Under the pieces are notes generated by a model, which saw nothing but the letters and a program-made list of their open reading frames with translations, did not search any database and was not told the origin of the DNA. From the NCBI GenBank assembly GCA_016840825.1, contig JAEORN010000338.1, positions 1 through 6,820 of the forward strand: DNA of 6,820 nt. The letters are read 5' to 3'. Positions 1-6,200 of the stretch are shown here, piece after piece. This DNA comes from Candidatus Thorarchaeota archaeon. GTDB lineage: Archaea; Asgardarchaeota; Thorarchaeia; Thorarchaeales; Thorarchaeaceae. Position 1 is the stretch's first letter, and the number at the start of each line of letters is the position of its first letter. Position numbers and translations under genes: made by a program.

Positions 1-4
1 ATTT

Positions 5-649
5 ATGCATAAAGACATCAAGGTAATTTCCTTTGACCTGGATGGGGTACTATATGATGGCCGCAGTGCAGCTGCTCACCTAGCTAGTTTTCTAGGAATT
101 GGAGATAGATACAAGGAACTTTTCGCACGTATGGCTACAGAAGAACTAGGATTCGAAGAACTCATCCAGCTAGGCACTGATATTTGGAAAGGTGTCGTAA
201 TTGATGATGAAATGAAGGGTCAAGTAATGAAACTCCCACTCATGCAAGGGACGGAAGACACACTTAGAGCTCTCAGAGAAACAGGATATATTCTTGGTTG
301 TATCTCAAGTGGAGTAAGTCAATTCTTTATGGATCCTCTTGCTAAACGACTTGAACTAGACTTCTCATACTCTAATATTTTGGGTGAAACAGACGGGGCT
401 CATGATGGTACATACTCATTTGCTATGGGAGGCGCACAAAAGGCTGAAACAGCCCTACGGATCCTTAAGGAGAGAAACTTGAGCACGAAGAATCTTGCTA
501 GTGTCGGTAATGGTGAGAATGATATTCCCCTCTTCGAGATCTCAGAATTATCAATAGCCTTCAATCCACTGACAGAATTAGTGAGTGAAGCAGCCTCTGT
601 GACTGTTCACTCTGAGAGTCTCGATTCAATTCTCGAGTACTTTATCTAG
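5..649 (+). CDS. HAD-superfamily phosphatase, phosphoserine phosphatase (SerB)-like fold
   Basis: This is a 214-residue haloacid dehalogenase-type hydrolase, expected to remove phosphate from a small cytosolic metabolite through an aspartyl-phosphate intermediate. Motif I is DLDGVLYDG, with nucleophile D11 and acid/base D13. A helical cap follows at about residues 18-78. Motif II is ISSG (S101/S102), motif III lysine is K146, and motif IV is GNGENDIPLF (168-177). Overall spacing and the C-terminal part (SIAFNPL...SILEYFI) follow archaeal SerB closely, including D11 at the same position as in the Methanocaldococcus jannaschii enzyme. That supports the ATG at 5, although only four bases precede it. 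Two things argue against a plain phosphoserine phosphatase. The first Asp of the usual GDGxND motif is Asn (N169). The substrate-binding Glu20 and Arg56 of the M. jannaschii enzyme, as I recall them, align with R20 and about G57. The phosphatase fold is secure but the substrate is unknown. The gene converges on the aminotransferase, so the two are not co-transcribed. Confidence 0.88.
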   Translation: MHKDIKVISFDLDGVLYDGRSAAAHLASFLGIGDRYKELFARMATEELGFEELIQLGTDIWKGVVIDDEMKGQVMKLPLMQGTEDTLRALRETGYILGCISSGVSQFFMDPLAKRLELDFSYSNILGETDGAHDGTYSFAMGGAQKAETALRILKERNLSTKNLASVGNGENDIPLFEISELSIAFNPLTELVSEAASVTVHSESLDSILEYFI

Positions 650-650
650 T

Positions 651-1787
651 CTACCTCAGTATCTTTCGGAAAGCATCCTTGATAGTTTCCTTCTCTTCAG
701 TTGTCAGACTCGGATGTACTGGAATGTCAAAGTGTCTTGCACCAATGTCCTCTGAGTGAGGTAGAGATACCTTTGAATAATCAGGATACTTGACGAATTT
801 CGCCCATCGCCAGTTCTGGATATTGAGGTATGTGCCTTGCTTATGACATGGTAATGCATAGACTGCCCTAGAACCAACTCCGTTTTCCCTCAGTCTTGAG
901 ACCATTTCATCTCGAGGCATTGTCCTAGCATCGATTGTTGGTGCATAGAGATGATATGCAGACTCGAATCCTTTGTCTTCAACTTGTGTGTTGATCTCAT
1001 CAAATTCAGAGAAGAATTTGTCATACTCGTGAGCATTCTTTCTTCGTTCTTTCACAACATGATCAAAACGTTTCATTTGTTCAACGCCAATAGCGGCAAC
1101 AATATCCATCATTCGATTATTATACCCAATTTGGTAGTGACTATACCCACCTTCTTTTCCACGACCATGATTCTTAATCATGAGCATCTTATCATAGAGC
1201 TCCTCATCATTAGTCGTAACCATTCCACCTTCACCTGTTAGAATATTCTTTGTAGCATAGAAAGAGAATGTAGCACAATGACCTAGATTTCCAACTTTTT
1301 TCCCGTTTATAGAACCACCATGAGCTTGACATGCATCCTCAATCACCATGAGATCATGCTTCTCTGCAATCTCCATGATATGTGGCATATCAGCTGGCAT
1401 TCCGAATATGTGCACGGGCATGATTGCTTTGGTTTTCTCAGTTATCGAAGCTTCTATCTGCTCAGGATCAATGTTGTAAGTATCAGATTTGATATCAGCA
1501 AAGACAGGGATACCTCCAACCATTGCAATTGAGTTCGCAGATGCAATGAAAGTGAAAGGAGAAGTAATCACTTCATCACTAGGCTGGATACCCATGGCTT
1601 CAAGGGCAGTACTGAGTGCAGTTGTTCCATTGGATGTCACTGTAGCAAATTTAGTTCCAACATATTCAGAGAATAATTTCTCGAATTCCCTGGAAACCTT
1701 TCCCTCTGCAAGCATTCCTGATTCTAGGACCTGCTTGACAGCTTCGATCTCTTCTTGTTCAATGATAGGCTTAGTGAATGGTATCAT
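651..1787 (-). CDS. DegT/DnrJ/EryC1/StrS-family PLP-dependent aminotransferase
   Basis: This 378-residue fold-type I aminotransferase belongs to the family that transfers an amino group, usually from glutamate, to keto-sugar nucleotides for glycan or antibiotic sugar synthesis. Visible family features are the N-terminal IPFTKP start, SNGTTAL (52-58) that holds the PLP phosphate, and SPFTFIAS (76-83). VIEDACQAHG (148-157) contains D151, which pairs with the pyridine nitrogen, and Q154. FSFYATKN (174-181) contains the Schiff-base lysine K180, and is followed by TGEGGMV. The C-terminal LPHSEDIGARHFDIPVHPSL region is also typical, and the length is normal for the family. The start is ATG at 1787-1785 on the minus strand. 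No SD lies before it, and the upstream stretch (1799-1830) is T-rich on the coding strand, so transcription may start close to the gene. The gene lies 74 bp downstream of the DUF2085 gene on the same strand, and no sugar-nucleotide genes are visible nearby. The exact substrate cannot be told, and some family members act outside sugar metabolism. Confidence 0.93.
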   Translation of the reverse strand: MIPFTKPIIEQEEIEAVKQVLESGMLAEGKVSREFEKLFSEYVGTKFATVTSNGTTALSTALEAMGIQPSDEVITSPFTFIASANSIAMVGGIPVFADIKSDTYNIDPEQIEASITEKTKAIMPVHIFGMPADMPHIMEIAEKHDLMVIEDACQAHGGSINGKKVGNLGHCATFSFYATKNILTGEGGMVTTNDEELYDKMLMIKNHGRGKEGGYSHYQIGYNNRMMDIVAAIGVEQMKRFDHVVKERRKNAHEYDKFFSEFDEINTQVEDKGFESAYHLYAPTIDARTMPRDEMVSRLRENGVGSRAVYALPCHKQGTYLNIQNWRWAKFVKYPDYSKVSLPHSEDIGARHFDIPVHPSLTTEEKETIKDAFRKILR

Positions 1788-1861
1788 CGAGGTTCACAAA
1801 TAAAACAAAATTCATCAGAGTTAAAACACTTTGGCATGTAGGACAGTTGTACTGTTTCCAC

Positions 1862-2467
1862 CTAATCGTCGTCTTCTTCATCTTCTGCTTCGATTCGTGC
1901 ACGCATTGCTCCAAGACTCTTAGATCTTCGTCTATTCTCAATCAGTCCGACAACCCCAACAGATCCAGACATGACTGCAAGTGCAACAAGCATGTAGTAG
2001 AGGTTACCCATTAGAAAAATTATTGCAAGTCCGAAACCACTTCCAAAGCCAGTTATTGCACGAATATGATTAGTCGTCTTCCGTGGTGTCAACCGTTGAC
2101 TCATCCAATCAACAACAGTGGTAAATCCAAGTAGTACAGAAAACATGAACCAGAACCATTCGGGTGTCAAATTGACTTGAAATATCAACAACAGAACTAT
2201 TCCTAACACTAAGCCTCCATAAATACCAGTACACCTTCCACAGAAATAGAGAGACCTTCCCCGAAATGATAGTCGTAGGCAATGTCCATAGAGTGATGGA
2301 GGGTGATGGGAGATAAGCATGTGGAAGCCCTCCTTCCAGTCATTGCTGTGCTTCCATTCAAAATCCTCAGGATCAAGTGCGTCTTCATGAACTACTTTCT
2401 GTTCATCCGTCACGTTTACCACATCTCTGAGGTTAAAGTGGGTCTTAAAACGTATTCCGTCTGACAC
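1862..2467 (-). CDS. DUF2085 family membrane protein
   Basis: This 201-residue protein has no known function. It carries the DUF2085 signature: a His/Cys-rich stretch (H54, H55, H62, C63), then FCGRCTGIYGG (75-85) with C76 and C79, and later VVDWMSQRL...NHIRAITG (118-140). About four hydrophobic segments are visible, roughly 81-97, 104-121, 138-153 and 156-176, so it should be an integral membrane protein. The paired Cys and His residues next to the first membrane segment could bind a metal or sit in an active site; this is inference. A hydrophilic N-terminus of about 50 residues precedes the conserved part, and the protein ends in a strongly acidic tail (EAEDEEDDD, 193-201) after an Arg-rich stretch. 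The start is GTG at 2467-2465; an in-frame TAA lies two codons upstream, so no longer start is possible. A start at M50 would remove the extension but would sit directly against the conserved His residues. Confidence 0.82.
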   Translation of the reverse strand: MSDGIRFKTHFNLRDVVNVTDEQKVVHEDALDPEDFEWKHSNDWKEGFHMLISHHPPSLYGHCLRLSFRGRSLYFCGRCTGIYGGLVLGIVLLLIFQVNLTPEWFWFMFSVLLGFTTVVDWMSQRLTPRKTTNHIRAITGFGSGFGLAIIFLMGNLYYMLVALAVMSGSVGVVGLIENRRRSKSLGAMRARIEAEDEEDDD

Positions 2468-2561
2468 TTCTTAAACTATGATTTTAATTTCTTAAGGTAA
2501 AATTATAGATATATTAGAATGAAAATATCCTGTAAGAAAACTGGAAATTCAGACATCTCCG

Positions 2562-2575
2562 TAGAATCAATTCTA
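2562..2575. promoter_or_regulatory. Perfect 6-2-6 dyad, candidate operator
   Basis: TAGAAT-CA-ATTCTA is a perfect inverted repeat. A second, partly overlapping dyad, CTAAA-GGACT-TTTAG (2573-2587), follows directly and ends just before the TATA-like ATTATAAT at 2591. This position would overlap or adjoin the TFB recognition element of that promoter, a common place for archaeal repressors to bind. A dyad of this size can arise by chance in AT-rich DNA, so the call is tentative. Confidence 0.3.
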
Positions 2576-2692
2576 AAGGACTTTTAGCCAATTATAATAG
2601 GATATCGTTATGTTTAATCATGCAAGTCGAAAAGGGTAGGATTAAAATGTAGGTTCACAAGATACTAGTTTTGATTTAATATTCGGCCAATT

Positions 2693-2699
2693 GGAAGGA
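2693..2699 (+). promoter_or_regulatory. Possible ribosome binding site of the ferredoxin gene
   Basis: GGAAGGA lies 10 bases before the ATG at 2710. It is usable only if transcription starts upstream, for example from the TATA-like element at 2591. If the proximal element at 2675-2682 is the promoter, the site would be outside the message and the gene would be nearly leaderless. Confidence 0.4.
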
Positions 2700-2709
2700 A
2701 TGAATCAAA

Positions 2710-3204
2710 ATGGAGAAACTGCTACTTGTTGACATGGACAAATGCACAGGTTGTAAGCAGTGTTCCCTTGCTTGTTCTCTCATCAAAGATGACTTGTTCG
2801 ATCCAGCCAGAGGGAGAATTAAGATTCTCAAGAAAGAGGATATTGCATTGGGAATACAACTTCTGTGCGAACAATGTGATGCTCATCCTTGTATTGAATC
2901 ATGCCCAGATGGAGCATTAACACGGGATGAAGGAACTGGGATAATTACAGTTGATACTGAGATATGCACAGAATGTGGGTCTTGTGTTGAGGCCTGTCCT
3001 TATCATGGTATTAGATTACATCCTGAAACAGGGAAACCAATGTTTTGCGACTTATGTGGAGGTGACCCGTATTGTGTGAAACACTGCGTACCGGGAGCGA
3101 TCACATGGGTCGATAAGACAGATGATCTTGTCAAGGAGAAAAAGAAGTTACGATCAGCTCGTATGGCTATGTATCGCGATATTATGAAGGAGGCTGAGAA
3201 ATAA
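2710..3204 (+). CDS. Four-cluster [4Fe-4S] ferredoxin subunit paired with AOR
   Basis: This 164-residue iron-sulfur protein is of the HycB/DmsB/PhsB electron-transfer type. It has sixteen cysteines in four groups: C12, C15, C18, C22; C53, C56, C61, C65; C86, C89, C92, C96; and C113, C116, C122, C126. The first and third groups have the classical CxxCxxC spacing. They should ligate four [4Fe-4S] clusters, swapped between groups as in this family. There is no signal peptide or membrane segment, so the protein should be cytosolic. The C-terminus (from about 135) is Lys/Arg-rich and helical. The stop codon overlaps the AOR start by one base (TAATG), which indicates translational coupling. By analogy with AorA of Aromatoleum AOR, WorS of Pyrococcus WOR5 and BamC of the Bam complex, it probably carries electrons between the tungsten subunit and a soluble acceptor or another oxidoreductase. 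Its partner is inferred from the operon. Confidence 0.93.
   Translation: MEKLLLVDMDKCTGCKQCSLACSLIKDDLFDPARGRIKILKKEDIALGIQLLCEQCDAHPCIESCPDGALTRDEGTGIITVDTEICTECGSCVEACPYHGIRLHPETGKPMFCDLCGGDPYCVKHCVPGAITWVDKTDDLVKEKKKLRSARMAMYRDIMKEAEK
3189..3193 (+). promoter_or_regulatory. Shine-Dalgarno site of the AOR gene
   Basis: GGAGG, within GAAGGAGG at 3186-3193, lies 10 bases before the ATG at 3204 and inside the last codons of the ferredoxin gene. It fixes the AOR start and supports co-translation. Confidence 0.75.
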
Positions 3205-5123
3205 TGTACGGACATCAGGGTAAGATACTTCATATTGATATTGGAACAAAGAAAATCTGGACAGAAGATATTCCAGAAGAATGGCGAAAGTTATACGTCG
3301 GTTCCAGAGGCATCAATGCAAGACTGTTATGGGATTATTGTAAAGACCCATCAATCACTTGGGATGATCCCCGAAATGTCATCATATATGCTCCTGGTGC
3401 GGTGACAGGAACAACCGCTCCTGCCTCAGGTAGAACATCAGTGACAACTGTTGGTTGTACAACTGGTCTCTATCTAAAGAGCAATACTGGAGGACACTGG
3501 GGAGCCGAGCTGAAATATGCAGGTTATGACCATCTCGTAGTGCATGGAGAATCTACGAAACCAGTTTACATCTTGATTGAAGATGATAATGTTGAGATTC
3601 GAGATGCATCAAAGCTATGGGGAAAGGACATTATCGAAACTGATGCACAACTCAAGGAGTGGCATGGTAATGAGTCTAAAGGACTGTATATAGGACCTGC
3701 GGGAGAGAACCTTGTCAGAGCTGCATCAATTCACTGCTCTCTTTACCACGCAGCTGGGAGAGGTGGTGGAGCTGCAGTCATGGGTAAGAAGAAACTCAAA
3801 GCAATCTGTGTTCGCGGAACTAAGCCAATACGTGTTAAAGATCCAAAGAAGTTTGCAGAAGTAGCAGAAGAGATGAGAGAAAATCTACGAGCTGATAGCG
3901 GAGCACAAGGACTTCATGAGTTCGGTACGTCAGGTTCACTTGCAGGAGTGAATGAATTGCACGCGTTTCCAGGTAGAAATTGGCAGACTGGATACACTGA
4001 GAATGTTCATCCCATCACAGGTCAAGCTCTAAATGATGGAGGATATCTAAAACGTCGAGTTGCTTGTTTTGGGTGTACCATCGGCTGTCATCGGTATTCA
4101 GTTATTGATAAAGGACCGAATGCAGGAATTGCCAGTGGAGGTCCTGAATACGAAACTTTCGGAGCACTTGGAAATGGACCAGGAATCATCGACACAGAAG
4201 GTGTATTGATTCTAAATGAAATCTGTAATCGTCTTGGTCTTGATACCATCACTGCTGGTGGAGTAACTCAGTGGGCAATTGAGAGCTACCTTAGAGGTGT
4301 ACTCACAAAAGAGGATACAGATGGATTAGAACTCGACTGGGGTAAGCTGGAAGAAGTCAAGAAGACCATCGAGAAACTTGCCTATAGAGATGGAAAGTTA
4401 GGTGAGTTGCTTGGAGATGGATTGAAGATAGCCACTAAGAAGGTTGGCCAAGACTCATACAAATGGGCAATCATGAATGCTAAGGGTCTAGAACAATCTA
4501 ATGTAGAAACTCGCTCTGCCAAAGCCTATGCTCTTGCCTTTGCAGTAAATCCACGTGGAAATGATCACCTGATGACGGAAACCTTTGCTGAATTTGGGTC
4601 AAGTCCTGAGGCAATAGAGGTGATTGAGAAAATAACTGGTGATAAGAGATGGGCATCACCCCACTTCACTGAATTCAGAGCTGAAATAGTTCGATGGCAC
4701 GAAGATTGCTATGAGATTACAGAGGCTTTGGGCTTTTGCGTCTTCACATCAACAGCAGCATTTGGCGTAAATCCGGACAATATGGCAAGGTTGTACACAG
4801 CTGCTACTGGTATCGAGATGACAGAAGATGAGATGATGCTAACTGGAAGACGAGTCTGTACAATCGAGAAAGCATTCAACGTCACTCGTGGTGCTACTCG
4901 TGAACATGACAACCTGCCATGGCGACTCATGAACGAAGGTGCAGCAAGTGGTCCACTCAAAGGTGAAACCAACTCACAAGAGGAACTTGATGGAATGCTA
5001 GATCGTTACTATGAGTTACATGAATGGGATAAGAAGACTAGTTGGCCAACAAGAGAGACCCTTGAGAAACTTGATCTCAAGGATGTCGCAGACTATCTAG
5101 AGGAGTTAGGGAAACTTCCCTAA
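3204..5123 (+). CDS. Aldehyde ferredoxin oxidoreductase family protein (tungstopterin enzyme)
   Basis: This 639-residue AOR-family catalytic subunit is slightly longer than the roughly 605-residue Pyrococcus furiosus AOR. It is expected to oxidise an aldehyde to a carboxylic acid, or the reverse, using a tungsten bis-pterin cofactor and one [4Fe-4S] cluster in the cytosol. The N-terminal domain shows YVGSRGINARLL (31-42), GRTSV (76-80) and SNTGGHWGAELKYAGYD (93-109). AAGRGGGAAVMG lies at 183-194. The cluster ligands are C288, C291 and C295 (CFGCTIGC), with a fourth, probably C512 in EALGFC. The first pterin-side loop is NRLGLD (342-347). PEYETFG (314-320) and PRGNDHL (450-456) match the region of the catalytic Glu and His in characterised members. 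Pairing with a four-cluster ferredoxin points to the WOR5, AorB and BamB branches rather than stand-alone AOR, FOR or GAPOR. The family is certain; the substrate is not. No tungstate transport or cofactor-synthesis gene is visible in the window. Confidence 0.96.
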   Translation: MYGHQGKILHIDIGTKKIWTEDIPEEWRKLYVGSRGINARLLWDYCKDPSITWDDPRNVIIYAPGAVTGTTAPASGRTSVTTVGCTTGLYLKSNTGGHWGAELKYAGYDHLVVHGESTKPVYILIEDDNVEIRDASKLWGKDIIETDAQLKEWHGNESKGLYIGPAGENLVRAASIHCSLYHAAGRGGGAAVMGKKKLKAICVRGTKPIRVKDPKKFAEVAEEMRENLRADSGAQGLHEFGTSGSLAGVNELHAFPGRNWQTGYTENVHPITGQALNDGGYLKRRVACFGCTIGCHRYSVIDKGPNAGIASGGPEYETFGALGNGPGIIDTEGVLILNEICNRLGLDTITAGGVTQWAIESYLRGVLTKEDTDGLELDWGKLEEVKKTIEKLAYRDGKLGELLGDGLKIATKKVGQDSYKWAIMNAKGLEQSNVETRSAKAYALAFAVNPRGNDHLMTETFAEFGSSPEAIEVIEKITGDKRWASPHFTEFRAEIVRWHEDCYEITEALGFCVFTSTAAFGVNPDNMARLYTAATGIEMTEDEMMLTGRRVCTIEKAFNVTRGATREHDNLPWRLMNEGAASGPLKGETNSQEELDGMLDRYYELHEWDKKTSWPTRETLEKLDLKDVADYLEELGKLP

Positions 5124-5125
5124 TT

Positions 5126-5143
5126 GAGGGGCTTGTGCCCCTC
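5126..5143 (+). promoter_or_regulatory. Perfect 7-bp intercistronic hairpin
   Basis: GAGGGGC, loop TTGT, GCCCCTC forms a GC-rich perfect stem two bases after the AOR stop. A pyrimidine-rich stretch follows, with a longest T run of four at 5153-5156. It could be a weak terminator or attenuator, or a processing and stability element that sets AOR expression apart from the genes below. Full termination seems unlikely, because no credible separate promoter fits in the short gap before the next gene. The stem ends 29 bases before the preferred start of that gene, so it does not block its ribosome binding site. Confidence 0.6.
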
Positions 5144-5159
5144 CTTCCATCTATTTTCT

Positions 5160-5163
5160 GAGG
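5160..5163 (+). promoter_or_regulatory. Shine-Dalgarno site that decides the LLM gene start
   Basis: GAGG at 5160-5163 touches the first ATG (5164), lies 3 bases before the second (5167) and 9 bases before the third (5173). Only the third has normal spacing, so the start at 5173 is preferred. Confidence 0.6.
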
Positions 5164-5172
5164 ATGATGAAC

Positions 5173-6186
5173 ATGAAAGGATTCAAAGAATTAGGAGTAG
5201 CAATGACTGGGGTCTTTCCAGTAAATGAAGCAGTAGAACTTGCAAAGGTCGCTGAAGAGGCAGGTCTTGGTTCAGCTTGGTTTGCGGAAGATTATTTCTT
5301 CAGAGGCGGAATTCCATATATGGCGGCTGCGGCTATGGCCACCAAGAAGATAAGAATTGGTCTTGGAGTTGTCAATCCATATTCTCGCCACCCGGCATTG
5401 ATTGCGATGGAATTTGCCACGTTGGATGAGATGTCAAATATGAGGACCATATTTGGACTAGGATCAGGAGTGCCATTTTGGATGGACCAAATGGGAATCT
5501 ATGATAAAAAGCCACTTTCCAGAACACGAGCCTGTGTCGATCTTGTCCGAAAAATCATGACTGGAGAAAATATCAATCATGAAGACAAATTCTTCACTGC
5601 GAAGGATATCAAACTCGTTTTCAAACCGGTGCGAAAACGAGCACCAATATATCTTGCATTTGAAGGACCAAAAGGACTTGAACTATCTGGTGAGATTGGA
5701 GATGGTGTTATCCTCTCAATCTTTTGTACACCTTCTTATGTCAAATCTGCATGGGAGCATATTGCAAAAGGTGCTAGGAAAGCAGGTAAATCACTAGATG
5801 ACTACGAGATGGTAGCTTACATGCCAATGGTCATTCATGATGATCTTGACAAAGCTATAGATATAGCACGTAACTTCTCGAAGCTATATCTTCCACATTC
5901 TCAGCCAGGTGGTCCACTGATGGAACATGCTGGCGTAAAACCAGAAGATACGAAGGCAATGTTTGAAGCTGCAGAGAAAGGCGATGATGCATTACTTTCT
6001 GAGTTGATTACTGATGACTTTGTTAAAGAGCTCTGTCTTGTTGGAGACAAGGAGGCATGCATCAAGCGATTACAAGAGATGGTGAATGCAGGAGCGAACA
6101 CCATAGTTGCATTTCCAGTCCCAGGCACAGAACCTATTGAAAATGCGAAGATACTTGGTTCAGAATTTACTCACCAGCTTAAGTAG
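5173..6186 (+). CDS. Mer-like LLM-class F420/flavin-dependent oxidoreductase
   Basis: This 337-residue protein (340 if started at 5164) is a TIM-barrel enzyme of the luciferase-like family, which uses coenzyme F420 or FMN. It most resembles methylenetetrahydromethanopterin reductase (Mer). Shared features are the ELGVAMTG first strand, AWFAEDYFFR (35-44), TKKIRIGLGVVNPYSRHP (residues about 58-75), ATLDEMS, and FGLGSG in place of the GIGPG loop. The C-terminal DKEACIKRLQEMVNAGANTIV part also fits. The DH pair of Mer (TDHYNNR) and of F420-dependent glucose-6-phosphate and alcohol dehydrogenases aligns with E39-D40, so the His used by the dehydrogenases is absent. Residues about 205-265 form a variable stretch with LPHSQPGGP. 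It follows AOR with a short gap and precedes the MFS gene by 14 bases, so it is probably in the same operon. True Mer activity in an archaeal Wood-Ljungdahl pathway is possible. The AOR context instead suggests a role in substrate conversion. Cofactor and substrate are not resolved. Confidence 0.9.
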   Translation: MKGFKELGVAMTGVFPVNEAVELAKVAEEAGLGSAWFAEDYFFRGGIPYMAAAAMATKKIRIGLGVVNPYSRHPALIAMEFATLDEMSNMRTIFGLGSGVPFWMDQMGIYDKKPLSRTRACVDLVRKIMTGENINHEDKFFTAKDIKLVFKPVRKRAPIYLAFEGPKGLELSGEIGDGVILSIFCTPSYVKSAWEHIAKGARKAGKSLDDYEMVAYMPMVIHDDLDKAIDIARNFSKLYLPHSQPGGPLMEHAGVKPEDTKAMFEAAEKGDDALLSELITDDFVKELCLVGDKEACIKRLQEMVNAGANTIVAFPVPGTEPIENAKILGSEFTHQLK

Positions 6187-6192
6187 GTGATC
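6185..6192 (+). promoter_or_regulatory. Strong Shine-Dalgarno site of the MFS gene
   Basis: AGGTGATC is an 8-nt match to the complement of the conserved 3' end of 16S rRNA. It overlaps the stop codon of the LLM gene and lies 8 bases before the ATG at 6201, indicating coupled expression of the two genes. Confidence 0.75.
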
Positions 6193-6200
6193 TTGTCAAT

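Larger units (their letters stand above)
2468..2709. promoter_or_regulatory. Divergent intergenic promoter region
   Basis: This 242-bp AT-rich gap separates the divergently transcribed DUF2085 and ferredoxin genes and must hold promoters for both. Toward the left, the minus strand reads CTATAATTTTA at 2508-2498, which puts a TATA box 31-41 bases before the GTG and predicts a very short leader. Toward the right there are two candidates. ATTATAAT at 2591-2598 would give a leader of roughly 90 bases. TTTAATAT at 2675-2682 would start transcription near 2705, almost at the ATG. No open reading frame with support and no RNA gene were seen in it. Positions are from reading the sequence and no start site is measured. 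Confidence 0.55.

Noticed and set aside
620..637. CTCGA-8 bases-TCGAG near the end of the phosphatase gene, a possible terminator stem.
   Set aside because: A stem of only five pairs, inside coding sequence and with no T run after it.
1790..1799. AGGTTCACAA repeated at 2651-2660, both upstream of genes.
   Set aside because: A 10-base repeat is expected many times by chance in a window of this size, and the two copies differ in distance and orientation relative to their genes.
951..1803. Open frames on the plus strand opposite the aminotransferase gene.
   Set aside because: They lie antisense to a gene with clear family motifs over its full length and encode no recognisable protein.
1843..1855. 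ACAGT-TGT-ACTGT inverted repeat downstream of the DUF2085 gene.
   Set aside because: Five pairs with a 3-base loop is weak. T-rich stretches on the minus strand lie further downstream (1799-1813 and around 1821-1826), not directly after it, so it is not a convincing terminator on its own.
2619..2631. CATGCAAGTCGAA, identical to a well-known stretch near the 5' end of 16S rRNA.
   Set aside because: The bases on both sides do not follow 16S rRNA and no other rRNA-like sequence is nearby, so a 13-base match is most simply chance.
2700..2732. Ten-codon upstream frame beginning at ATG 2700 that overlaps the ferredoxin start.
   Set aside because: The SD-like GGAAGGA touches this ATG with no spacing, and the peptide has no regulatory signature, so it is probably incidental.
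4709..4972. Minus-strand open frame inside the AOR gene.
   Set aside because: It is a shadow of conserved AOR coding sequence, with no recognisable motif.
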